NCBI GenBank assembly: GCA_963922205.1
Contig: CAWUHX010000080.1
Location: forward strand, 752,814-816,813
Reading direction: 5' to 3'
Length of the DNA: 64,000 nucleotides
Origin: Romanomermis culicivorax
Lineage: Eukaryota > Nematoda > Enoplea > Mermithida > Mermithidae
Numbering within the stretch: position 1 is the first letter of the stretch; each line of letters begins with the position of its first letter. Shown here piece by piece: positions 22,632 to 32,794 of the stretch. The position numbers and the translations under genes were made by a program. A model generated the notes under the pieces. It did no database searches. It had not been told where the DNA came from and saw nothing but the letters and a program-made list of their open reading frames with translations.

Positions 22632-24000
22632 ATGCAGGAGGTCAAGGCACTCCAGGACAAAGGTATTATCCGGCTGAGCACGTCACTGTGGGCTACTAAT
22701 ACTGTCCTGGTGTGCAAGAAAAACTGTTCTCACCGTATGTGTGTTGATTTTCATGGTCTTAACAAGGTCACAAAGAAGGATGTCTACCCTCTCCCATGGA
22801 TAAATGACATTCTTGACACACTCAAGGGTATGAAGTACTTCATTACCCTTGATCAGGCTAAGGCCTATTGGTCAATCCCAATTGCTGAGGCAGATAAGGA
22901 AAAGACGGCATTCAAAATGCCCATTGGACTTTACGAGTTCAATTACTTGCCTTTCGGTCTGTGCAACGCTCCAGGGACATTCCAACGCCTCATGGACCTT
23001 CTCCTCACAGGAATCCAATGGTGCATGGTTCTGACCTATCTTGATGACATTTTGGTGTTCGGACACTCCCACACCCAAATGCTTGAGTGCCTGGCAGACG
23101 TGTTCTCCCTTCTTCCCCAGGGTGGAATGAAGCTCAGACTGAGCAAGTGCAAATTCTCACACTGGGAGGTAGAGTACCTAGGCTATCGCATCTCACAGAG
23201 TGGCCTAGAACCAGACAAAGTCAAGCTGGCTACCCTCCAAAATCTACCCATTCCACAGAATGCCAAAGACATCAAGTCCTTTCTGGGCCTCGTGTCTTAC
23301 TACAGGTGTTTCATCCCTGGCCCTGCTCGGCTCAGCAAGCCACTAACCAAGCTCTTATGGAAGGAAATCACTTTCCAGTGGTCCAAACCTCAGCAGGAGG
23401 CATTCAATGGACTCCGCCGATTGCTGACCAACCCACCTATCCTGTGCCACCTGGACTTCTTGAAATCCTTTATCCTCCAGACGGATGCAAGTATTTCAGG
23501 GATAGGAGTGGTTCTAAGCCAGTTAGACGAATTCGGATATGACCATCCTGTGGTGTACACCAGCCGAGGGTTAACAGCGGCCGACAAAAACTATTCCATT
23601 ACAGAACTGGAAACTCTCGCTGTTGTCCATTTCATCAAGCACTTTCGGTCATACCTCTTCCAGCATGAGGTGGTCGTTCAGACTGACCATACAGCGGCTA
23701 AAGCAGTGTTGGAGAAGCCTAACCCCTCTGCTCGGATCACTCGATCGGGACTCGCGCTCTCCAAATTCAAACTGACAATTTGGTGGTGAAAAGATTGGTC
23801 TAACAATAATGCTGATGCATTATCCCGCCTGCCAGATCCTACCTCCCTCACCGGTCAGAGTATTGATGATACTCCCTTTTACAGACCTGAGGGACATATC
23901 ATGATGATCACTGATGGTGTGCAGCACCTGGCCAGATCAAGTACTTCAGCACCCATCACTGCTGGTGCGGAGAGCCTGGTAGGATCGGAGAATTAATGCT
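22632..24000 (+). pseudogene. Gypsy-type reverse transcriptase and RNase H, right arm
   Basis: A 385-codon stretch with all main blocks: GIIRLSTSLWATNTVLV, CVDFHGLNKVTKKDVYPLPW, YFITLDQAKAYWSIPI, LPFGLCNAPGTFQRLM and VLTYLDDILVFG. The connection follows (FLGLVSYYRCFIPG), then RNase H with ILQTDASISGIG, SITELETLAVVHF and VVQTDHTAAK holding the acidic active-site residues. A TGA at 23787-23789 stops the frame just before the conserved ADALSRLP tail, and another stop follows near 23995. Catalytic residues of both enzymes are intact. This is the least damaged enzymatic part of the composite. Confidence 0.9.
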
Positions 24001-25378
24001 GAGATATCCGTTGGTGCGCAGCACCCTGACCTTCTCCCTGCTCAGCTGGAGGAGTGGGAGTTAGCGGCCATCATTCGCTCTCTTAAGCCCCTGGGTGACC
24101 AGAATGATGTGCGAGGCTACCATATGTTGGATAACATCCTTCAGAAATGGACGGGAGAGTCCAACAAGATTGTCATACCTAGATCCATGGTTACTACCAT
24201 TATCCGGGCTCATCATGATGACATCTTAGCTGGACACTTTGGTGCTAAATGTACTGCTGGGCTCATTGCTCGCAGATACCACTGGCCTTCCCTCAGTTGG
24301 GACCTCAAGTCCTTCTGTAAAGGCGTGATCTTTGCCAATGGAATAAGCCCGCTCGACAGAAAACCACTGCGACTATGAAACCCATCACCATCACGGGACT
24401 CTTTCATCGGGTAGGAGTCAACTGTATGGGACCAATGACCACTAGCGAAGATGGCAAATGTTTCATTGTAGTCTTCATCGACTACTTAACGAAATGGGTC
24501 AAGGCTTTTGCTACTCTGCATATTACTGCGCACACCATAGCCCGACTGTTTGTAACGCAAATTGTCTGCCGGCATGGGGCACCGCAGATTCTTCAGTCCG
24601 ATTGTGGCACTGATTTCACATCAAAACTGATGACTGAGATCACTGGGATCTGTTCAAGGAAGAAAATCCACTCTACCACCTATCATCCCATGACCAACGG
24701 CGAAGTGGAAAGAGCTAATCAGATGCTAGCTACATGGCTATGTATTTATGTTCACAATAGACATACAGATTGGGATGAACACCTACCATACTCTGTGTTT
24801 GCCGTCAACATCAGCATGAATGAGTCAACAAGGTATTCCCCCTTTGAACTCACGTACAGTCGCAACCCATGCTCCCTGTTGAGGCCGCGCTCTCATTCAA
24901 CCCTCCAGCCCATATCATTAATGTTTCCTCATATGATATGGAGGTCAAACGGCATTTCACGAATGCCTTGACCTTATTCCAGAGTTGGATTGAGAAAGCA
25001 CAGGAGGCCTATGCACAGTTCTACGACTGGAGGGCACGAGATGTCTTGTACAAAATAGGGGATCAAGTCCTCAAACTGCGCACTTCCAGCAAACGTGGGC
25101 TCACCCCTAAATTGCTGCCCATTTATGATGGGCCCTATCTTGTAACAAGTGTGTCATATCTCAATGTCACACTTGGTCTCCAGACTGATCAGGAAGACAC
25201 TGTACATATCTACCAGCTTCGACCTTACCTGTGCCCTGACCAACCGAGTGAAGCAGAGGATACACCTCCCACTTTGCAGGCAGCAGATTCGGCACTCTTG
25301 TTGTTTCCTTCAACAAGTCCGGATTTTACACCGAATTTGATTGACCCACATCTTGATGCAGATGTCCCTGACCACTAA
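24001..25378 (+). pseudogene. Gypsy-type integrase, right arm, broken
   Basis: Same integrase as the left arm. A one-base deletion near 24325 destroys the second cysteine pair of the zinc motif, and another frameshift occurs near 24865. The core reads VNCMGPM (first catalytic Asp replaced by Asn, as in the left arm), SDCGTDF and GEVERANQ. The C-terminal GPY/F module (LLPIYDGPYLVTS) and an acidic tail end at 25376-25378. Sharing the Asp-to-Asn change with the left arm suggests it predates the arm duplication. Confidence 0.87.
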
Positions 25379-27212
25379 TTCAAGATGCTCTTCGCTTCAA
25401 TGTCCCCGCTTACGGACGAAGACGTCCTTTTTCGAAGGACCGCAGTGCCCCTCACGGAGTATCTATTATTATCCATGCTGGATCTTAGTGGATAGAGGAG
25501 AATGAGCAGCAACCAGAGCATCACATCATAGGTGCGTCCCTGTGATAGCCTACACCTCACTCGGCCCATCCCTGCGATAGCCTACATCTCGCCCTAAAAT
25601 TTTTTCTTTTCCTTTGTTCTAGACTTTTGTACAGGATATTCAATGTCTGCAACTTCACGCATCAATGATTTCCGGTCACCATACTGTCCAACAAACCACA
25701 ATCAAAGAAGGCTTCATCCGCCAAAAACCGAACATACCTTTTTCACCACTCACCATCACACCCCGAAATGACCAACAACCATGGACATGCCGACCAACCC
25801 TCACCACTAACCACAGCAAGGAGGAGGACGCCCTTTTTTGAAGGACTGCCGTGTCACATGCCACTCAATTTCTCTAACGTCACGTGATCCAAATCATGTT
25901 GATATTTTGTTTTCCTCCACATTTTATTTACAACTCATTTGTTTTCCATTTGTTTTGTTTATGATTTTCCTGCAGATGCATTTTGTCTTCGTTTTTATAT
26001 TTTTCATGCATTTTTATGTTTCGTTTCATTGTATTTTTATTTCTTTATGCACGCGGGCTACAGTAGGCCCTTTAGCTATTAACTTCTGCCAAAGGTGCTC
26101 CACCACCACATGGCTATTTTTGGTGCATTCCATGCATCTTTTATCACAAAAATTAGCATCGTTTTTGTGATGCAAAAACGACTAGCTAAGAAGTTTTAGC
26201 TAAAGACGCTCATATGCTTATCATAGGCACTGCAGTTGGCCCCAATGCTAAACGCATGTGAGCAAAAAAGTCTATGTGCGCATAGGCATCTTCTGCATCG
26301 CGTCTAGCTGCAGAAGCTAGCTTGGGCGCCGAGAAACTCCTCCCAACCTGGAGCTTTAGCTAATTTTTTGCTCTCTTTTGGGTTCACCCAAGCTCCTGTT
26401 CGGTTGTCTTAACTTTGCGTCCGTCCGCCGCTCCTCAAATTTGCATATTTTTATATATTCGTCTTCGTCTGCCGCCTTTTTACTTCAAATAAATTTGCAT
26501 AACTCACATTACTTACTGCGTTCGCCGCTTATTCTACCTACCATACCCGTCGCTCATCCGTGCCAGATTCCAGACTGCCCGGGTTAATAGAAAAAATAGT
26601 CGAGAGTCGCCTCCCAATCGTCAACACCCATTGCTAAAGAACCCAGTGGATCGCATCCCCGTTCCTCGTCCGAAAACTGAAAGTTCTCAGGGACCTGCCA
26701 CCCGTTTCGTCCAATCCTTTGAAAAATAGGACTAGATGAGTCTTCTCAGGGTATTATTGTTATTGTGGGATATTTTTGGGGAACCCTTCTTAAGTCGGTT
26801 TCCCAGGTTTCCCCAGATAGGTAGGGCTCTCACCTCTCAGGTTTGGGCTAAAAAGGGACTATCCGGTTCATAATCTGGTCCCACAAATCAGGTCATGTTA
26901 CGGATGACCTTGTCCCCTCTCTCACTGAGCAGGACTCGGGGATTGTCATACCTAACCTGGCGGCGTTGTCCATTACTCTACAGCAAGACCCCAGGACAGC
27001 ACCAGAGTACCCTGTAGGCCTCCCTATAGCCACCACTCGCCCAGTTAGGTCCCCAGCTGATGGGAAAATCGCCAGTGTCCATCAGGAGTCATAGCCTGTT
27101 ACTCACTGTAATAGGGTCAAGCTGATATGGTTCACCATCAATGTGACTGGCAAACAACGTTTTCCATCTGATGCGACACCCGAACCCCCATTAGCTCTCC
27201 ATTAGTGTGACA
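25379..27212 (+). repeat. Outer part of right arm: LTR-like block plus terminal 0.6 kb
   Basis: Counterpart of 13144-14973. A TATATA-like site near 26453 and AATAAA near 26488 fall within the LTR-like block, which ends TCAACA at 26626. The adjacent primer-site-like sequence is mutated here (CCCATTGCTAAAG) compared with the left arm. The short frame at about 26858-27094 (DDLVPSLTEQDSG...) and the terminus CCATTAGTGTGACA follow. Confidence 0.55.
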
Positions 27213-28227
27213 ATATGAAAGATGTAAAGTGATTAAAGGAAAAAAATTGCATAAAAAAACTTTGAATGAGTTACACCAACAAATAGTTGATTTTTCCACT
27301 ATAAATGACCAACATCCTCCATATGAATGGCAATCTAAGTAAGTACGTAGAATCACAAGATTGCTTAATTATGTTCATAAGATTTTGGAGTAAATTTTTT
27401 AATGAAGCTCATATACTATTTTATAACTAAAGCTTTTTCTATTGATTGACTGCCACAACGATAACTTTCAAGATCCTAATGATACTGTACTGCAATTATT
27501 TTAAAATAGAAGCCTAAAACAGGTAGCTTTCCTAAATGATCAAAATTTCTCAAGTAGTGCATTCAGGTGCCTAAGCAGTTCTATCGAAATCAAAACTGGA
27601 TGAGGGTTATAGTCTGTTTTTTTTATAAAATGTTTCTAAAATGAAAATTGACAGAAATATGTGGTGACTTGAAAATCTTTCCCACAAACATTCTGCACTA
27701 AAGTTTTTTCATTCAAAAATTTCTGAGTGTCAGTTGAGTGTTGTCACAAATGTTCAATTTCATGTGACGTACAGCTTGACGGAAAATGCAGAAAATACAA
27801 AATAATACTTACTTTCCGGATTCATTATCTGAAAACATTTCAAGAAAAACAGATTATATGTTTTTTATGAGTATGATTTTAACGTATTGATTGTTGTGAG
27901 TTTCTAGTTTTACATAGAAGCCTGCAGGACGTAGCTGGGGAAACTCTGTCAGCTTTTCAATGGCAAACTTGTGTTAGAACCAGTTACAACAAACTTAAGT
28001 TGCACTGAAATTGAATTTTGTGATTAATTGATAAAGAACTTTTGCACTGTACTGACGTTTACTAATAGGAAGCTCTTTTGATGGATCTACTGTAATCTAT
28101 CATGTACGACTGCGTCCATTAAGTTTGTTGTTGACATGTTTTGACCCTTTGACCTTAGCAGAGACTAAATGTAACATAAAGAATGAAGTAGCATCAGGAT
28201 TGACGCTCACGGAAAACGAAAATTAAT
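27213..28227. other. No gene recognised; right flank of the composite
   Basis: 27213-27216 is ATAT, matching the left flank. The stretch at 28040-28110 resembles 12430-12500. Otherwise AT-rich with nothing supported. Confidence 0.35.
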
Positions 28228-28420
28228 GCAAATGGGCTCTCTTGATCTAATGGTTATTGCCTCCAACCACTAGTCTCAAGAACCAGGTTGTCTTGGGTGT
28301 AACCTGAATTTTTCTGGTAGCTGGCTTAGGCGGACACAGCATTTCATCCTTATGGGGTCGATAAATAATGTTGGCGAGCTTGGAATGCTTCTCGCCAGGC
28401 TCCACTCAGCCCACTTAGCA
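28228..28420 (+). repeat. Possible tRNA-derived SINE
   Basis: GATCTAATGGTTATTGCC resembles a tRNA D-arm/A-box. About 35 bases later, CCAGGTTGTCTTGG resembles an eroded T-arm/B-box. A TTATGGGGTCGATAAAT block follows, a kind of sequence seen in bodies of tRNA-derived SINEs. No poly-A or direct repeat was fixed. It could be chance. Confidence 0.3.
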
Positions 28421-30728
28421 TCTTTCCAATAAGGTGTGGCAATGAGGTGGTGGCCTATTCCATTTATAAGTTAGTTAGCTGAACAACTTCTGCTATTCAT
28501 GCAAATGCTAGCCTGTGGAATGTGACCTCGGCTAATTGGCAAAAGCACATAACTATTTGGTCCTGTGAAGCCCGTCTTCCCTGCTGTAGGAAAAATGGCC
28601 ACGGGGGTACCTGAAAAATTAGGAAAAAATAATGCAATTGAATCATTCAATACTATCATCTTTTATTGGTATAGCATCTGTAAGGTGGCAGATTGCCATT
28701 GCGATCTAAAGGAAATATTAAGTGCCATCCTGCCTAGAATGCTGACATCAAACCTTGCAGTATCCATTTCCTTTTGCATTGCCAAAGGCAAATGAGAATC
28801 ATAATATCATTTTCAGTAATAAATTAGATATCTGCCATACAACATTTCGCCAGTGGCAAACGTTCTCCACAAAATTTCTGATGAATTGCTAGCCAACAGG
28901 TTGTCACTTCTTTAATCAATTCTTCAGTGTTCTATATTTTCATATCTTGCTAAATAATCAATTGTAAACGCTATGAAACATAAAGTTAATAACTGTGCAT
29001 ATCAGTAAGAATGTCATCTTTTGTAGTGTAAAGTGACATTATTTGATTAAGTTCTTTTGGCTCTTTCACAATAATTTCTTCCAACATACAATTTTTCAGG
29101 AAAATATTTAAAAAATCCGAGGTCACCCTTGCACCTGAGATTTAAATTTTAGGCTAGATGAATGCCTCCATAATTCTTAGTGCCAGAAAATACGTAAAAT
29201 ATTGAGGATTTCGGGGCAACTATTATTATGTCCCCCAAAAGAGTTGTTTAACTTCTCAGAAATTGTGTCCTTCAGTACTGAACTATAATCAGTTTTCCTG
29301 AATTTTTCGTGAATTCACCAAGAGTCTTTTTCATATTTCACAATTTTCCTGATAAAAACCACACATCATGTGAAACAAAATAATTTGAATTCCATTTTAT
29401 TCAAAAAATTTTTTTTGAAACTGAACCTTTAATTTTACTTTCTTGTTATCTGTTTAGAATCAAAATAATAATCAAAGAATTTGAGGAAAAGAAAAATCTT
29501 CATCCAAATGCATTAACTCAACAATTCTGATGATTAATGTTGGGAGATAGCATACCCACCCTTCCATGAACAAGAAATTCCTCAAAACTCTTCAGAAACT
29601 ATTCATGCACAAATTTTCAATCAATGGCATGTCTGCTGTTACTTCACGCAAAAAAATTAATTTTCTCAAAATCTACCTCATATTCTATAAGCATGCTCCT
29701 ACTCAGTCCCTCTGATAATTATAACTTTTGTCTTGGTCTTGGTTTGGAATTGTTCAACAGCCCATTCCAGAAGTTTAATGTTCATACCTAAATGCAAATG
29801 CTAAAGAATTTGTAACACCATATAACCAATTTCGTGATCATTCTGCAACTCAATGAAAATGTAAGCAGCTTTTTCTAGTTATTAGATCCTTTTCCTTTAA
29901 TGAATTGTAGGTCTTTTTTCAATTTTATGCATGCTTTTATCTACGATGTGTTCAAAAGAAATATTTGCTCAAACCTGCTAGGAGTGATTGCAAATTTGAT
30001 GCAATCTAACCTTCAAACTATATCATAGCTGTGTAACGGTATGACTCACATTTTTTGAACTTGAATGGTGGAAAATATAAATATACTGAATGAATTAGAG
30101 GTGAAAGTTTCCTACTCTCATGGAAACAACATTTGACATTTTCAGGAAACCAGAACCTATGGAAAAAGTTAAACATGATGTTTGATTTATAACATTATTC
30201 TGGGAATGCCGCCTTTGATGGATTCATAATGCATTACATTGCTCTCACAGAACATAGAGTTGGACAAGTATTATAATAAACACAATGTTTCCTTGATTTA
30301 TGAACATTTGGACTAACATTAGTTAATATTTATTTTATTTTGGAATTGCAAAAAATTATCAAATTTACATAACTCAGGAGATTCAACCAGAATACTGTAG
30401 CCAAAAAGTTTCACACTTCTGCAGTGTTTTTCACTGAAATTTTTCACAAGTCACCAAATTGAATTTGCTGATTCAAAAATTCCATTATGGTAATTTTTCC
30501 CTGCACAATGTTTGGCCAAAATGGTTTGAATTTAACATTCCAATATTCAATCAGTCAGTTATTATTATGGATGGTCAAAGATGAACTTTCAAATTTTTTT
30601 TAACTCCCAGGTTAAAAAGATCCCAAGTAACCAAATTTTCCATTAAGTCAAAAAAATTGGTTGATTATTACTTATAACTCTGTCACTGCAAGTGAAAGTT
30701 TCACATAAACAGTATCATTTCATTTCAG
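28421..30728. other. No recognised feature
   Basis: AT-rich sequence with short open frames only. None has splice signals or a protein pattern that I can support. Confidence 0.3.
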
Positions 30729-30834
30729 CTCCTGATGAATGTAACTTGTTTTTTGAAGATAAAAAATGGATAGCGACGACCCAGCTGAGACTTTGGATGT
30801 GAAATGCCCTGGAAGATTTTCATATCAGAGACTA
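30729..30834 (+). CDS. Candidate first coding exon
   Basis: A good acceptor-like run (TATCATTTCATTTCAG) ends at 30728. An ATG at 30766 opens 23 codons (MDSDDPAETLDVKCPGRF...) that stop exactly at CTA|GTAAGT at 30835. Base composition is richer in G+C than around it. No downstream exon could be joined with confidence, so this is a prediction from signals only. Confidence 0.25.
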
Positions 30835-32794
30835 GTAAGTCGAAAGTCAATTGAGAAGGTTATCTTTTATATTTGATTTGCTGATTAAATTAATTTAAAA
30901 ATATACCTTTTCTGATTAAATTTATTGCATTTGCAAATTGTGACATATAAATATAAATTTGGGCATTATCATTCCCATTCTGTTTTCTGAAATTAAGTAA
31001 ATCATCTCTTAGAAAATATGGGAAAACATCAATTTCGAAACTTGAATGACAAGACTTTTTGCTTACCCTTCGAAAAAGAAAACGAAGGTTTTTTCCAATA
31101 AATCGTGTGAATTTTTTAGCTTATCAGCTATCTGTCATGTGATTTATACTCTGTCACCTCTCATTTAAATTTAAACGATAAAGGCCTATATTGGTGTTCT
31201 AAAGTTTGTACTTTAGCCAAACTGAGATGTGTTAAAAAGATGTCTCGTCCACAATACCTTGAGAAATCGAATGGAACATTATGTTGTACATGTATAGTGC
31301 TTGCTTTCGACCCTTTCTGAAATTCGAGCAAATAGCGCAATTGTAAACTCGTTCATCACCAACATTGACCAAAACTTTTTTGTAGAAAAAGAAGTTATTC
31401 CGAGTTGTATAGTTCATCAAAAAATTCAACATAATTTTCTTACATTTGGTCAGGCAGAACACTTTATAACAGAATTTGTGCCAATTTACATGACACTCTG
31501 TTCTATTAATATTTTGACCTAATTGACATACAGAAAAACTACAAAAATAATAGCAAACATGAATTATAATGAGAAATGAGGTTTCTACAGATGTATTGAC
31601 CACCTGAACATAAATGAGGCCATCATCCTGCTGAATATATAAATTGGAATGGAAAAGCAAAAGACTGAAAGTGAGTGACGTTTTCAGATATTTAATTCAT
31701 GCAAACAATTATACAGAAAATAGGTGTTTCCTTGTTTGTGCATCATTTTCGAACAAGTGGGTAACGGATTCCTGCTCATTTTGAAAATATGGCAGAAATT
31801 TTTGTTTAATTTTTATCAAGAATGCTGATTGAAACCAAAAAATTATTGTTTTCATTTTACTTTTCAAGAATATAAGAAATTACACAAATTCAATGCTTGT
31901 CTCATTTTCCAAATTGGATGCAAAAAATAAACCTGATCCTATAGGGCACGCACATATATCTATATGCCTTTCAGGATTTTTTTGTGTCTTCCTTTCATTA
32001 GTAGAATCTTTCGATTTAACGATCGTTTCCTGATCAATTACTTCTGAGTCTTACTATGAACCGAGTTTTTTTCTCAACAAGTGGTTTTCTCTGTTCTAAC
32101 TGTATATGTGGTGCTGGTGACTTTCTTGTTGTTTTTCTACATCAATCTTTTCGATGAACAATCTTGTATTTTTCTTCATTGGTTGTTTTTCAGTTTTTCC
32201 AGTGAGATTTATTTTATCTTTTCACGAATTTTTGTTGCTTCCACCTTTTTGCACTTTTTTCTACCATGTTCACATTTGTATATCACAATTCTGTAAAAAT
32301 AGTTTAGGTCTGAAAACGTCAAAACTAGCATAGGAAACAAGTCAATGAAATTTTGTGAATGTGATTGTAGAATGATTTACAAACATTTTGTTGGAAAAAT
32401 ATTCCGTCATAGAATTGGACTTTCAAGTTGCTACTGTCTCCAGAAGGAGGTTCTTTTTTGGGGGATTTTCAGGCAATCAATTGACAATGAAAGATATAAA
32501 TTCAGTTTTTCAATCTTTTACTCATCGTGTACTATTGCTGTTAAACAAATATATACAAATCTCGCAGATACAACAAACCAAAGGCTCGAGTAAAGTTTTT
32601 CATGGCATGTAGAACTCCTAACTTTTCATTGAAATATGATGCCAGCTGATGATCAGAAAAGCACCACGACAAGAATTTGCTCTTAGTTCTAAATTCATGA
32701 AAGACCTGCAAAACATCTACTCGAACACAGGTGAATTAACACACTGAGTTTTGATCCCCAATACTCAAAAAATGTAATCATTTTTATAGGAGCT
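30835..32794. other. Largely featureless AT-rich stretch
   Basis: Apart from the open frame at 31232-31660 and the repeat copy at 32005-32100, nothing is supported. Confidence 0.3.
31232..31660 (-). CDS. Unrecognised 142-codon open frame
   Basis: Long for such AT-rich DNA. The product has a hydrophobic middle (FLIIIHVCYYFCSF) and a C-terminal part with a CAIC pair followed by basic residues (NCAICSNFRKGRKQ). No family recognised. It could be chance or a transposon remnant. Confidence 0.2.
   Translation of the reverse strand: MLFHSNLYIQQDDGLIYVQVVNTSVETSFLIIIHVCYYFCSFSVCQLGQNINRTECHVNWHKFCYKVFCLTKCKKIMLNFLMNYTTRNNFFFYKKVLVNVGDERVYNCAICSNFRKGRKQALYMYNIMFHSISQGIVDETSF

Larger units (their letters stand above)
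13144..27212. mobile_element. 14.07-kb composite retroelement with giant inverted arms
   Basis: The left arm (13144 to about 18200) and right arm (about 21305 to 27212) are inverted copies that I judge to be roughly 85-95% identical in the stretches compared. Both ends read TGTCACACTAATGG inward, and ATAT lies directly outside both ends. Each arm carries, from inside to outside, a short inverted gag piece, protease, reverse transcriptase, integrase, a 1.2-kb LTR-like noncoding block and a 0.6-kb outer block. The 3.1-kb centre holds gag and a membrane glycoprotein/retropepsin frame on the minus strand. The left arm lacks about 854 bp that are present in the right arm (RNase H region), which accounts for the difference in arm length. 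The dispersed substitutions exclude a collapsed or mirrored assembly of one sequence. Whether the unit moved as one element or was built by successive insertions cannot be decided here. Confidence 0.8.

Noticed and set aside
13144..27212. Palindromic assembly error as the explanation of the inverted arms
   Set aside because: The arms differ by many dispersed substitutions, an 854-bp deletion and a repeat-number change, so they are two real sequences.
13144..27212. Two ordinary complete LTR retrotransposons in opposite orientation
   Set aside because: Neither half has LTRs at both of its own ends, the inner ends share an inverted gag piece, and the outer ends are identical. A simple pair of insertions does not give this.
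28228..28300. A functional tRNA gene
   Set aside because: The B-box is eroded (GGTTGTCTT in place of GGTTCGA-type), and no good acceptor stem closes around it.
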